NCBI GenBank assembly: GCA_036653215.1
Contig: JAVVUK010000060.1
Coordinates: 1-10,174 of the forward strand
Length of the DNA: 10,174 nt
Direction: 5' to 3'
DNA from: JADFUS01 sp036653215
GTDB lineage: Bacteria > Bacteroidota > Bacteroidia > Bacteroidales > Rikenellaceae
Positions 1 through 8,707 of this stretch are shown here, piece after piece. Positions within the stretch are counted from its first letter, which is position 1. Each line of letters starts with the position of its first letter. Both the position numbers and the translations under genes were made by a program. The notes below the pieces were generated by a model that worked only from the letters and a program-made list of their open reading frames with translations, searched no databases and had not been told where the DNA came from.

Positions 1-637
1 TGACAGCTATCTCATAAACTTATGCCATCCCGATCAAGGAGGCTTGGAGAAGTCTCGTATAGCGTTTTTAGACGAGATGCAACGTTGTGAGCAGTTGGGG
101 CTCGATCGTTTAAATTTTCACCCTGGCAGTCACCTTAAAGCTATCAGCGAAGATCGTGCGTGTGAGCTTGTTGCTGAGTCGATAAACATAGTGCTCAATA
201 AAACACATGGCGTTACAGCGGTTATAGAAAACACAGCAGGGCAAGGCAGTAACATAGGCTATTGCTTTGAGCATTTAGCCTCAATAATAGATAAGGTAGA
301 AGATAAAAGCCGTGTGGGAGTATGTATCGACACGTGTCACGCCTTTGCCGCAGGGTACGACCTTCTGACAAGAGAAAGTTGTAAAGAAGTATTCAGCATT
401 TTCGAGGAGATTGTCGGATTTAAATACCTCAAAGGGATGCACCTTAACGACTCTATGAAAGGGATTGAAAGTCACGTAGATAGGCACAACAACCTTGGTG
501 AAGGGATGTTAGGGCTTCCTGCTTTTGAATTTATAGCACGAGACAAACGATTTGACGATATCCCCCTTATCTTAGAAACACCTGACGAAAGCAAATGGAG
601 CGAAGAGATACAATATTTAAAAGAATTAAGTAGGTGA
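1..637 (+). CDS. nfo: Endonuclease IV (apurinic/apyrimidinic endonuclease), 5'-truncated by the window edge
   Basis: This metal-dependent DNA repair enzyme cuts the backbone 5' of abasic sites in base excision repair. The reading frame is open from base 2 and begins DSYLINLCHP, which matches the family just after its first metal-ligand His (E. coli H69); that His lies just off the left edge. The other eight classical Zn ligands are visible: His in NFHPGSH (119-121), Glu in IENTAGQGSN (227-229), Asp and His in CIDTCHAF (329-331, 338-340), His in MHLND (440-442), Asp and His in VDRH (479-481, 485-487) and Glu in ILETP (575-577). The protein is therefore probably active. About 68 N-terminal residues are missing. 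The in-frame TTG at 44 is not a start, because family homology continues upstream of it. The stop TGA (635-637) overlaps the next start. Confidence 0.97.
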   Translation, partial: DSYLINLCHPDQGGLEKSRIAFLDEMQRCEQLGLDRLNFHPGSHLKAISEDRACELVAESINIVLNKTHGVTAVIENTAGQGSNIGYCFEHLASIIDKVEDKSRVGVCIDTCHAFAAGYDLLTRESCKEVFSIFEEIVGFKYLKGMHLNDSMKGIESHVDRHNNLGEGMLGLPAFEFIARDKRFDDIPLILETPDESKWSEEIQYLKELSR

Positions 638-1530
638 TGGATAAAGATATAGACAAACTGCCGTTTTACAAAAATATACTTTACCTTTTATTAAAGGGGT
701 CGGGCTATGTTATTGCCGCCCTACCTCAATTTATTCGTTTTGGTATTGCAGATGTCATATTTTTTATTCTTTTCTATATCGTGCGTTATCGTCGCACCGT
801 AACTCGCACTAACCTAACACGCTCTTTCCCTGAGAAATCCATAAAAGAGATACAAAAGATAGAAAAGGACTATTACAGACATCTTGGTGATATATTTGTC
901 GACTCGGTGTCGGTAATAGGTATGTCTAAAGAAAAGATAGCGAGCCACTGCACCTATGAAGACGATAATTTCCGAGAATTTAACGCTACACGTCCTGTGA
1001 TATGCGCCCTTTCACATTATGGATCGTGGGAATATTGTCACGCCTATTCATTACGTACCTCTCATAAACTCATGCCGGTCTATCGTCCTATCGCAAATAA
1101 AGTGGTAGACAAATTTTATCTTACAGCACGTTCCAAATTTGGAGCCGAACCTTGCATGATGTCTGCTGTTGTAAAGAGGATTATAAAGAGAAAACACGAA
1201 AATATAATAATGGCAATGCTTGCCGACCAGTCTCCACTTGCCAACCCTAATCATCCATGGTACACCTTTCTAAATCAAGACACTCAATTTTTTGTAGGGA
1301 TAGGAGAAATGGCTATTAGATATGGTATGGGTGTCTTTTTCTTAGATGTGACAAGGGTAAAAAGAGGCTATTATCACGGAAAGATGATACAGATATACGA
1401 TCCAAATGAGGATGTCGATTATGCAACAATAATTGAACGATATAAGGATAATTTGGAGAATATGATACACCGCAACCCGGCGTTATGGTGTTGGTCACAT
1501 AGGAGGTGGAAACACAAAAAAAATAATTAG
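637..1530 (+). CDS. Lysophospholipid / lipid A acyltransferase family protein (HtrB/LpxL type)
   Basis: This is a membrane-anchored acyltransferase of the LPLAT superfamily, 297 aa, the usual family length. Members transfer a fatty acyl chain from acyl-ACP, typically to lipid A on the inner face of the inner membrane. An N-terminal hydrophobic stretch (about residues 15-45, GYVIAALP...FFILFYIVRY) would anchor it. The catalytic HX4E motif reads HYGSWE (His127, Glu132). Further family marks are the MLADQSP block and a C-terminal LWCWSHRRWK, close to the usual WLWxHRRWK. I chose ATG 637, which overlaps the nfo stop as TGATG; GTG at 634 is one codon upstream and would make 298 aa. The overlap implies translational coupling to nfo, although no functional link between the two is known to me. 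The exact acyl acceptor (lipid A, ornithine lipid or other) cannot be read from sequence. Confidence 0.9.
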   Translation: MDKDIDKLPFYKNILYLLLKGSGYVIAALPQFIRFGIADVIFFILFYIVRYRRTVTRTNLTRSFPEKSIKEIQKIEKDYYRHLGDIFVDSVSVIGMSKEKIASHCTYEDDNFREFNATRPVICALSHYGSWEYCHAYSLRTSHKLMPVYRPIANKVVDKFYLTARSKFGAEPCMMSAVVKRIIKRKHENIIMAMLADQSPLANPNHPWYTFLNQDTQFFVGIGEMAIRYGMGVFFLDVTRVKRGYYHGKMIQIYDPNEDVDYATIIERYKDNLENMIHRNPALWCWSHRRWKHKKNN

Positions 1531-1533
1531 AAT

Positions 1534-1570
1534 AATCAATCATTTTGTGTTATTGGTTGATTTTCTTTTA
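1534..1570 (+). terminator. Weak terminator-like hairpin after the nfo/acyltransferase unit
   Basis: The arms 1534-1542 (AATCAATCA) and 1554-1562 (TGGTTGATT) form a 9-bp stem with one U-G wobble and an 11-nt loop, followed by a T-rich run (TTCTTTTA). The stem is A/T-rich, so it would be weak. It overlaps the -33 region proposed for the downstream promoter. It could be fortuitous. Confidence 0.35.
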
Positions 1571-1579
1571 TTATATTTG
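1552..1579 (+). promoter_or_regulatory. Candidate Bacteroidota-type promoter for the V-ATPase operon
   Basis: TATATTTG at 1572-1579 matches the -7 consensus TAnnTTTG of the primary sigma factor in Bacteroidota. The -33 element is poorer: ATTG at 1552-1555 leaves only 16 nt, while the better TTTG at 1544-1547 leaves 24 nt; 19-21 nt is usual. Transcription would begin near 1586, leaving a leader of about 50 nt before atpE. This is the only promoter-like site I see between the acyltransferase and the ATPase genes. Confidence 0.55.
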
Positions 1580-1637
1580 CAAGATGTATATCAAATAAGT
1601 AATATCAATTCTTAGAACTAACCTAAATATCACAGAT

Positions 1638-2249
1638 ATGGTAAATAAAATTCAAGAACTTACCGATAAGCTTTTTCAAGAAGGGCTACAAAAGGGGAAA
1701 ACAGAATCAGAAAAGATGATAGATGAAGCGTCAGCTCAATCTAAAACCATGATTTCTGAAGCTCAAAAGAAAGCAGCAGATATTGTTGCGGATGCTCAAA
1801 AAGAGGCTCAAGACCTTAAAGACAACACCCTAAAAGAACTTTCATTAGCTTCTAAACAAGCTGTGGCAGATCTGAAACAGACAATCACAGATCTTCTTAC
1901 CAAAGGCAGCGTATCTGCTGCTACATCATCGGCTTTCAGTAACGATAATTTTATTCAAGAACTAATTCTCTCTATTGTCCAACAATGGAGCAAAGAGAAT
2001 AACATCGCCGCATCTGTCCAAGTTCCTGATGACAAAAAACAAGTAATTAGCGAATACATATTAGCTTCAACAAAAGCGAACCTTAATAAAGGCATAACAA
2101 TAGACGGCACTTCGGGCGTGAAAGGCGGTTTCCGCATAGCGCAAAAAGATGGTCGTTATTATATCAACTTTACAGACAAGGAATTTGATGCTTTCTTCAA
2201 AGCATACTTACGTCCAAGAGTGGCTTCTATTCTTTACGGGGAGGAGTAA
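1638..2249 (+). CDS. atpE: V-type ATP synthase subunit E (peripheral stalk)
   Basis: Subunit E forms the peripheral stalk that holds the A3B3 head still against the rotating ring. The protein has 203 aa. Residues about 15-95 are a charged, Ala/Lys/Glu-rich helix (ESEKMIDEASAQSKTMI and onward) typical of the long E-subunit coiled coil. The C-terminal globular half carries the family signature GGFRI (163-167) followed by a region ending in RPRVASILY. It is the first gene of the operon, and the next gene starts 3 nt after its stop. In most bacterial V/A-ATPases E pairs with a small helical G (or H) subunit; no such gene is present here, so E may dimerise with itself or with a partner encoded elsewhere. 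Confidence 0.9.
   Translation: MVNKIQELTDKLFQEGLQKGKTESEKMIDEASAQSKTMISEAQKKAADIVADAQKEAQDLKDNTLKELSLASKQAVADLKQTITDLLTKGSVSAATSSAFSNDNFIQELILSIVQQWSKENNIAASVQVPDDKKQVISEYILASTKANLNKGITIDGTSGVKGGFRIAQKDGRYYINFTDKEFDAFFKAYLRPRVASILYGEE
2238..2246 (+). promoter_or_regulatory. Shine-Dalgarno-like site for the DUF2764 gene
   Basis: GGGGAGGAG lies within the last codons of atpE. Its GGAGG core (2240-2244) ends 8 nt before the ATG at 2253. Most other starts in the window have only A-rich upstream sequence, so this is one of two clear purine sites and suggests re-initiation by ribosomes finishing atpE. Confidence 0.6.
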
Positions 2250-2252
2250 TTT

Positions 2253-3134
2253 ATGATAAACGTTGGATACTATTGCCTTGTAGCGAGCTTAATAGAATAT
2301 CAGTTAGAGGGCGACAATAAAAACCTTAATATCTCATCTGTAAAAGACGAGATATTGCGCACTGTTAGGAAATCTGATGCTGCTTTGCTATCTCTCATGA
2401 CAGCATATTTCGACCTCGAAAATATACTCATGGCTCTTGATGGTAGAGACAATCGTTTCAACGCTCTTGCCTCGTATTCAAAAGAAGAGGTAGCCACAAT
2501 CTCAGAAGCTTTAAAATCACATAAAAGCATAAATACGAAGGATGAGGATGGAAACGATATTCCTAACCCTATCTGCCTATTTAAATTCATCAAAAAAAGC
2601 ATTTCTTTTCTCGAAGATCCCAAAAATCCAAAAGAGAAGAAAGAAGATATAGCTTCTGTGCTTCTTACCGAATATTACAAAGAGATGGAAGCCTCAAAAA
2701 ACCGCTTTATAAGAGAGTGGGGAGAGAGTGACCGCACAATAAAAAATATATGTGCTGCCATTGAGGCTCGTCGTAACGGAGTCGATATTTCAAAAGTGGT
2801 AATCGGAAAGGGAGGTGTCGTAGATGGCTTATGTACAAGTTCGGCAAGTGACTTTGGTCTTAAAGGAGAGGTCGACTTTGTCGATAGCGTCTTAACGATA
2901 ACCGAACAAACAGATATGTTAAAGAAAGAGAAAGACCTCGATCTTTTGCGTTGGCGTATCATAGATGAGTTAAATGTAAAGGACTACTTCACAATAAACT
3001 TTATCTTAGGCTATTACATGAAGCTCTGTATGATAAACAGATGGTTAGTGCTTGATGATGCCTTTGGTCGTGAGATGTTTGATAAGATTGTGGGTGAGCT
3101 TACCTCGAAAAAGCAATTACCAATAGAAGAATAA
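2253..3134 (+). CDS. DUF2764 family protein, uncharacterised V-ATPase operon component
   Basis: This 293-aa soluble, apparently all-helical protein has no signal peptide or membrane segment. The N-terminal YYCLVASLIEYQL (6-18) and the C-terminal RWRIIDEL (233-240), followed by a long helical tail, match what I recall of the DUF2764 family. That family occurs between atpE and atpA in compact V-ATPase operons of Bacteroidales, spirochaetes and chlamydiae. The operon lacks a recognisable C/d subunit, the funnel that joins the central shaft to the K ring. This conserved, helical protein of similar size is therefore a reasonable candidate for that position, but this is inference from context and not from a visible motif. 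Its start is fixed by a good GGAGG site and by the 3-nt gap after atpE. It could instead be an assembly factor or a peripheral-stalk partner. Confidence 0.8.
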   Translation: MINVGYYCLVASLIEYQLEGDNKNLNISSVKDEILRTVRKSDAALLSLMTAYFDLENILMALDGRDNRFNALASYSKEEVATISEALKSHKSINTKDEDGNDIPNPICLFKFIKKSISFLEDPKNPKEKKEDIASVLLTEYYKEMEASKNRFIREWGESDRTIKNICAAIEARRNGVDISKVVIGKGGVVDGLCTSSASDFGLKGEVDFVDSVLTITEQTDMLKKEKDLDLLRWRIIDELNVKDYFTINFILGYYMKLCMINRWLVLDDAFGREMFDKIVGELTSKKQLPIEE

Positions 3135-3150
3135 AAATAAAACTATATAG

Positions 3151-4905
3151 ATGAAAACAACAGGACATATAAAAGGTATCACGTCCAACCTTGTAACTGT
3201 CATGGTAGACGGACCGGTCTCTCAAAATGAGATATGTTATATCATTCTTGATGAGGTCAAGTTAATGGCTGAAGTTATTAAGGTCATTGGTGATGCGGCT
3301 TACATTCAGGTGTTTGAAAGTACACGTGGGTTGAAAGCAGGAATGAAAGTGGAGTTTGAAGACCACCTCCTTGAGGTAGTCCTTGCTCCGGGTGTTTTAT
3401 CACAGATCTATGACGGTCTTCAAAACGACCTTGCAAACTTAACAACACTATTCTTGGAACGAGGCGTTGTTACCCCTGCAATAAATTTTGATGCCGATTG
3501 GGAATTTACGCCTCTTGCCAAAGTTGGTGACGTGGTAACTGCTGGCGACTGGCTTGGCAGTGTCCCTGAGAAGTTTATAGCCCACAAAATAATGGTCCCT
3601 TTCGTTATGAAAGAGACATATACCGTAAAATCTATTGTCGCAAAAGGAATACACAAAGTTAACGACACTATTGCTGTTATAACAGACAAAGAGGGAGCTG
3701 ACCACAACGTAACTATGGTTCAACGATGGGCAGTGAAAGAGGCTATCGGAGCATACCGTGAGAAGCCACGTCCTTATAGAGTTATGGAAACAGGTATGCG
3801 TGCCATTGACACGTTTAACCCTATTGCTGAGGGTGGTACAGGGTTTATACCTGGTCCCTTTGGTGCTGGGAAAACAGTACTTCAACACGCTATTTCTAAA
3901 CAGGCTGAGGCCGACATCATAATCATGATCGCCTGCGGTGAGCGTGCTAATGAGGTTGTTGAGATATTTGCCGAATATCCTCACCTTGACGACCCTCATA
4001 CAGGACGTAAACTTATTGAGCGTACTACAATTATATGTAACACCTCGAATATGCCCGTTGCCGCTCGTGAAGCATCTGTATATACAGGTATGACAATCGG
4101 CGAATATTACCGTGCTATGGGACTTAAGGTTCTTATCCTTGCAGACTCTACTTCACGTTGGGCACAAGCATTACGTGAGATGTCGAACCGTCTTGAGGAA
4201 CTTCCCGGACCAGACGCTTTCCCTATGGACCTTCCGGCAATCATATCTAACTACTACTCACGTGCTGGGGTTGTGGTTTTAAATAACGGACAGACAGGCT
4301 CTGTGACATTCTTAGGAACAGTGTCTCCTGCTGGTGGTAACTTGAAAGAGCCCGTTACTGAATCTACAAAGAAGAGTGCTCGTTGCTTCTATGCCTTATC
4401 TCAACAAAGAGCAGACAGCAAACGTTATCCTGCAATAGACCCTATCGAAAGCTATTCTAAATATCTTGAATATCCAGAGATAGAGAAATATCTTGAGGAG
4501 AGTCGTGAAAAAGGATGGGTTAAAAATGTGGTAGATGCAAAAACAATAATATTAAGAGGGAAAGAGGCTTACGAACAGATCAACATACTTGGTGACGACT
4601 CTGTGCCTGTAGAATACCACGATAAATATTGGAAGTCTGAACTTATTGACTTTGCGTTCCTTCAACAAGACTCTTTTGACTCTACGGACTCAAACTGCTC
4701 TACTGAACGTCAACACTTTATGTTCAACTACATAATGAATATTTGTCACTCTGACTTTAAACATAAAGGGTTTGAGACTTGTTCACTATTCTATAAAGAA
4801 GTCATCAATGGAATACGTCAGATGAACTATTCAGAATTTGAGAGCGACAAGTTTAACCAAAATAAAGCAGCGGTAGACGCACTAATTGCTGCTCAACGTA
4901 ACTAA
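3151..4905 (+). CDS. atpA: V-type ATP synthase subunit A (catalytic)
   Basis: This is the nucleotide-hydrolysing/synthesising subunit of the A3B3 head, 584 aa, full length for the family. An N-terminal beta-barrel is followed by the A-subunit-specific insertion (about residues 95-190). The P-loop is GPFGAGKT (235-242; Lys241, Thr242). The catalytic Glu is Glu264 in CGERANEV, where most V/A enzymes have GERGNEM. The Walker B strand reads LKVLILADSTSRWA, followed by the conserved segment LEELPGPDAFPM. The C-terminal helical domain is complete. The gene follows the DUF2764 gene by 16 nt with an A-rich start region, and atpB follows after 11 nt. All residues needed for ATP turnover appear present. 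Confidence 0.98.
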   Translation: MKTTGHIKGITSNLVTVMVDGPVSQNEICYIILDEVKLMAEVIKVIGDAAYIQVFESTRGLKAGMKVEFEDHLLEVVLAPGVLSQIYDGLQNDLANLTTLFLERGVVTPAINFDADWEFTPLAKVGDVVTAGDWLGSVPEKFIAHKIMVPFVMKETYTVKSIVAKGIHKVNDTIAVITDKEGADHNVTMVQRWAVKEAIGAYREKPRPYRVMETGMRAIDTFNPIAEGGTGFIPGPFGAGKTVLQHAISKQAEADIIIMIACGERANEVVEIFAEYPHLDDPHTGRKLIERTTIICNTSNMPVAAREASVYTGMTIGEYYRAMGLKVLILADSTSRWAQALREMSNRLEELPGPDAFPMDLPAIISNYYSRAGVVVLNNGQTGSVTFLGTVSPAGGNLKEPVTESTKKSARCFYALSQQRADSKRYPAIDPIESYSKYLEYPEIEKYLEESREKGWVKNVVDAKTIILRGKEAYEQINILGDDSVPVEYHDKYWKSELIDFAFLQQDSFDSTDSNCSTERQHFMFNYIMNICHSDFKHKGFETCSLFYKEVINGIRQMNYSEFESDKFNQNKAAVDALIAAQRN

Positions 4906-4916
4906 AAAACTACAAA

Positions 4917-6239
4917 ATGGAGACTAAACCTTTTCAGAGAGTATATACAAAAATAGATAACATCACAAAAGCCACAATTACGGTTAAGGCAGTAGGTGTT
5001 GGCAATGAGGAGTTAGCCACAGTAGGTGGTAACCTTGCTCAGGTGGTAAAGATTGACGGAGAAAACATAACCCTTCAGGTCTTCTCAGGAACTGAAGGTA
5101 TAGCTACAAATGCAGAGGTTATATTTCAAGGTGCGCCCCCAACATTAAAAGTTGGTGAGCAACTTACAGGACGTATCTTCAATGCTTTTGGAGAACCTAT
5201 ATATGGAAATAAAGAGATTGGCGGTGAGGAACGTCAAATTGGAGGACCTACGGTAAATCCATATAAGCGTATTCAGCCATCCGAATTTATACCAACAGGC
5301 ATTGCAGGTATAGACCTTAACAACGCTCTTGTTTCGGGACAGAAAATACCGTTTTTTGCCGACTCAGACCAACCTTACAACCAAGTTATGGCGGAGGTTG
5401 CTCTACGTGCAAAAGCCGACCGTATCATCTTGGGAGGCATGGGCATCTCAAACGATGACTTCCTATATTTTAAAAATGTATTCGACAATGCCGGAGCTTC
5501 AGACCGTATAGTGTTTTTCGTTAACACAACGGAGAACCCTCCTGTGGAACGTCTTTTGATCCCCGATATGACACTTACAGCGGCCGAATATTTTGCGGTG
5601 GACAAAGGAGAGAAAGTGTTGGTGCTCCTTACCGACATGACCCTATATGCCGATGCTCTTGCTATTGTGTCTAACCGTATGGACCAAATTCCATCTAAAG
5701 ACTCTATGCCGGGTTCTCTATATTCAGACCTTGCTAAGATATATGAAAAAGCGGTGCAACTTCCAAATGGTGGTTCTATAACTATCATTGCCGTTACCAC
5801 GCTGAACAACGGAGATATAACACACGCCGTTCCCGATAATACAGGTTACATCACTGAGGGGCAGCTTTTCTTACGTAACGATAGTGACACAGGGAAAGTC
5901 ATCATAGACCCATTCCGAAGCCTTTCACGTCTTAAACAACTTGTTATTGGTAAGAAGACACGTGAAGACCACCCTCAAGTTATGAATGCAGCGATACGTC
6001 TATATGCCGATGCTGCAAATGCAAAGACAAAACTTGAAAATGGATTTGACCTTACAGACTATGATGCTCGTACCTTGAAGTTTGCTAAAGATTACTCTAA
6101 CGAACTACTTGCGATAGACATTAATATCGACGTTACAAAGATGTTGGATACCGCATGGGCACTATTTGCAAAATATTTCTCAAAAGCAGAGGTTGCTCTT
6201 AAAAATGAGCTTGTAGAGAAATATTGGCCTAAAAACTAA
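4917..6239 (+). CDS. atpB: V-type ATP synthase subunit B (non-catalytic)
   Basis: This is the regulatory partner that alternates with subunit A in the hexameric head, 440 aa, the usual size. It has the same three-part fold as A but no working P-loop: residues 147-155 read FADSDQPYN where a Walker A would be, as expected for B subunits. The preceding PSEFIPTGIAGIDLNNALVSG segment and the later LLTDMTLYADAL and GSLYSDLAKIYE blocks are family marks. There is no Shine-Dalgarno site, only A-rich sequence before ATG 4917. The missing P-loop is normal for B and does not indicate decay. Confidence 0.97.
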   Translation: METKPFQRVYTKIDNITKATITVKAVGVGNEELATVGGNLAQVVKIDGENITLQVFSGTEGIATNAEVIFQGAPPTLKVGEQLTGRIFNAFGEPIYGNKEIGGEERQIGGPTVNPYKRIQPSEFIPTGIAGIDLNNALVSGQKIPFFADSDQPYNQVMAEVALRAKADRIILGGMGISNDDFLYFKNVFDNAGASDRIVFFVNTTENPPVERLLIPDMTLTAAEYFAVDKGEKVLVLLTDMTLYADALAIVSNRMDQIPSKDSMPGSLYSDLAKIYEKAVQLPNGGSITIIAVTTLNNGDITHAVPDNTGYITEGQLFLRNDSDTGKVIIDPFRSLSRLKQLVIGKKTREDHPQVMNAAIRLYADAANAKTKLENGFDLTDYDARTLKFAKDYSNELLAIDINIDVTKMLDTAWALFAKYFSKAEVALKNELVEKYWPKN

Positions 6240-6245
6240 GCTATT

Positions 6246-6848
6246 ATGGCTATAAAATTTCAATATAACAAAACGTCTCTTAACGACATGGAGAAGCAGC
6301 GTAAAGTACGTACACGTGCTCTGCCGACCATAAAAAGCAAAGAGTCTGCCCTTCGTTTAGAGGTTAAAAAAGCGAAAGATGAGCAGGAACGATATATCGT
6401 CCGTATGGAAGAGTTACGCTCTCAATACGACTATATGGTTGCTCTATGGGGAGAGTTTGACAGCGAGTTGCTTAGCGTTGAGGATATAGAACTTGGACAT
6501 TCTAAGATTGCGGGTGTTATGTTACCTATAATAAAGGAGATAAAGTTTAAACAAAAAGAGTATAATCTTTTCAGCAGTCCCATTTGGATTTCCGATGGCG
6601 TGAAAATGCTTAAAGAATTTGCTGAGATAGGTCTTAGAAGTGAGTTAGGCTCTTATAGAGTTTCTATCTTAGATGTCGCTCGTAAAAAGACAACTCAAAA
6701 GGTTAATCTTTACGAAAAGGTGCAGATACCCGGATATACAGAAGCTATAAGAAAGATAAAACGATATATGGAAGATGAAGATAACCTTTCTAAGGCTTCT
6801 CAGAAAATCGTTAAAAGTAGACAACAAAAAGAGGAGGATGCAGTATGA
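6246..6848 (+). CDS. atpD: V-type ATP synthase subunit D (central shaft)
   Basis: Subunit D is the long antiparallel coiled coil that rotates inside A3B3 and couples the head to the membrane ring. The protein has 200 aa, typical length. The N-terminal helix (LNDMEKQRKVRTRALPTIKS, then a run rich in Lys/Glu) and a C-terminal helix (about 150-195, KKTTQKVNLYEKVQIPGY and onward) give the expected two-helix pattern. The gene starts 6 nt after atpB. Its stop TGA overlaps the atpI start as ATGA (6845-6848), so the two are translationally coupled. The usual shaft partner, subunit F, is not encoded in the window. Confidence 0.93.
   Translation: MAIKFQYNKTSLNDMEKQRKVRTRALPTIKSKESALRLEVKKAKDEQERYIVRMEELRSQYDYMVALWGEFDSELLSVEDIELGHSKIAGVMLPIIKEIKFKQKEYNLFSSPIWISDGVKMLKEFAEIGLRSELGSYRVSILDVARKKTTQKVNLYEKVQIPGYTEAIRKIKRYMEDEDNLSKASQKIVKSRQQKEEDAV
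6832..6837 (+). promoter_or_regulatory. Shine-Dalgarno site for atpI
   Basis: A full AGGAGG hexamer inside the end of atpD sits 7 nt before the atpI ATG (6845). It supports that start over the in-frame ATG at 6857. A full hexamer stands out in a window whose other starts mostly lack one. Confidence 0.7.
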
Positions 6849-8668
6849 TAGTACCAATGACAAAATACACTTTTCTTTTGCATCATAGTCAACAAGAAAA
6901 GCTTTTAGAAAACTTAGGCGGCTTAGGGGTTATTGATATAACAATCAACAAATATGAGCCTTCTGAACAGGAGAATGATGCTCTTCAATATGTATCTCGA
7001 CTAAAGACAATATACGAAACGCTCAAAAACGCCTCTTTCCCACATGACCTTGAGGTGGTGGATAATAAAATTAAAGATGTCGAAGGGTTTCTTGAATGTG
7101 TCACCAACACAAAAGAGAGATTAGACGAGATTGCTTTAGAAATTATAAAATTAGAAAAGGATCTTTCTGAGACTGAGCCATGGGGCGATTTTTCTAAAGA
7201 GAAGATAGAACTACTTAAACAACAAGGCTTAACCTTAAAATACTTCATCTTCGGAGAAAAGCAATATAAGGAAGAGTGGGAAGATGAATATCCTCTATAT
7301 GTGATAAACAGAAGTAGAGGTAGCATATTCTTTGTCCTTGTTGTGGACACTAACGCTCCTCAAATTCAACATCCGAATTTCGGACTTGAGACACGAGAAC
7401 CGGCGATGAGCTATTTCGATCTTAAAACAAAATTCGACAATCTCCTTGCTGAAAAGAGAACTCTTCTTACAACCCTACAATCGTTAGCCACAGATATTAA
7501 AATTGTTGAGGATGAGCAGGCTGTTGCGGCAAAAGAGGTTCATTATCTACGTGTTAAACAAGGCAATGCCACCGCTGCTGAGGGGTCTGTAATCATAATC
7601 GAAGGATGGGCTCCAGTAGAAAAGTGTGAGGCTATTGACAAGTATATCGAAAGTGACAATGAGACAATCTCATTTAAGGATACCCCTACTTTAGAGGACA
7701 ACCCACCTATCTTACTTAAGAATAATTGGTTTTCTCGTACAAACGAGCTTATCACAAGGTTATATTCTCTTCCTAACTACCACGAACCTGACATTACAGC
7801 ATATTCAGCTCCTTTCTTTGTCTTCTTTGTTGGCGTATGCCTATGCGACTTGGGATATGGACTTCTAATATTAGCCTTATCCATTGTGGGATTTTTCAAA
7901 TATAAATCGCCCTCTGCACGCCCCGTTGTAGGACTTGTGTTCCTATGTTCAATATCAGCAATGATAATGGGTTGTCTTACAGGTGCTTTTTTTGGAATGA
8001 GCCTTGCTGAATATCAGTTTTTTGCTCCTGTGAAAGATCTGTTTATTAAGCAAAATAGTATGTTCACCTTTGCTCTTGCGGTAGGTGTTATCCAAATACT
8101 ATATGCCATAACTCTACGATCAATCTTTAACATCAGACGTTCAGGACTAAAATATGGACTTTCACATATCGGGTGGGGAGCCACAATCTTAACTTTATGT
8201 GCAGCCTTATTACTCCCTATGGCAGGTATAAACTCATTTACTATGGAGTCGTTACCTTTCAAGATAATAATAAGTGTCACCCTTGCTCTAACGATCCTAT
8301 TTACAAATCCCGATAAAGGCATCTTGTCAAATCTTGGACTTGGCATTTATGGATTATACAACAATGTCACAGGGCTTCTTGGTGATGTGCTTTCTTACAT
8401 ACGTCTATTTGCCTTAGGGCTGTCTGGCGGTGTTATTGCAGGTATCTTTAATGACCTTGCCGTTGGAATGAGCGGAGATGTTCCTGTGGTGAAATACCTA
8501 ATCATGGCTATGATCTTGCTTATAGGACACGGTATAAACTTGTTCATGGCTGTCATAGGATCATTTGTACACCCTCTACGTTTGACATTTGTCGAGTTTT
8601 ATAAAAATGTTGGTTTTGAGGGCGGCGGACGTGCTTACACTCCATTTTCAGGAAGAACAAAGAAATAA
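6845..8668 (+). CDS. atpI: V-type ATP synthase subunit I (membrane stator, a-subunit homologue)
   Basis: This is the large stator subunit that supplies the two half-channels for ion flow past the K ring, 607 aa. Residues 1-320 are a soluble coiled-coil arm that contacts the peripheral stalk. Residues about 323-590 hold roughly seven membrane segments, beginning PFFVFFVGVCLCDLGYG. The essential Arg facing the ring is Arg520 in LSYIRLFALG (compare R735 of yeast Vph1). The last segment has the conserved GHGINLFM (His562), HPLRLTFVEF (Arg579, Glu584) and a GGGRAYTPF tail near the C-terminus. The start overlaps atpD by 4 nt (ATGA) and has a strong ribosome-binding site. A 39-nt gap separates it from atpK. 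Confidence 0.96.
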   Translation: MIVPMTKYTFLLHHSQQEKLLENLGGLGVIDITINKYEPSEQENDALQYVSRLKTIYETLKNASFPHDLEVVDNKIKDVEGFLECVTNTKERLDEIALEIIKLEKDLSETEPWGDFSKEKIELLKQQGLTLKYFIFGEKQYKEEWEDEYPLYVINRSRGSIFFVLVVDTNAPQIQHPNFGLETREPAMSYFDLKTKFDNLLAEKRTLLTTLQSLATDIKIVEDEQAVAAKEVHYLRVKQGNATAAEGSVIIIEGWAPVEKCEAIDKYIESDNETISFKDTPTLEDNPPILLKNNWFSRTNELITRLYSLPNYHEPDITAYSAPFFVFFVGVCLCDLGYGLLILALSIVGFFKYKSPSARPVVGLVFLCSISAMIMGCLTGAFFGMSLAEYQFFAPVKDLFIKQNSMFTFALAVGVIQILYAITLRSIFNIRRSGLKYGLSHIGWGATILTLCAALLLPMAGINSFTMESLPFKIIISVTLALTILFTNPDKGILSNLGLGIYGLYNNVTGLLGDVLSYIRLFALGLSGGVIAGIFNDLAVGMSGDVPVVKYLIMAMILLIGHGINLFMAVIGSFVHPLRLTFVEFYKNVGFEGGGRAYTPFSGRTKK

Positions 8669-8707
8669 ATAAAATAAAAATAATAACAACTAAAAAAACT
8701 TAAAATT

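Noticed and set aside
44..637. TTG at 44 as the start of a short endonuclease IV
   Set aside because: Upstream codons from base 2 continue the family sequence (DSYLINLCHP), so the gene simply enters from the left edge.
3448..3999. 183-codon minus-strand open frame inside atpA
   Set aside because: It lies antisense to the strongly conserved catalytic subunit, has no recognisable domain and looks like a codon-usage shadow.
5355..5385. Loss of P-loop in atpB as a sign of decay
   Set aside because: B subunits of V/A-ATPases normally lack a functional Walker A; the rest of the protein is full length and conserved.
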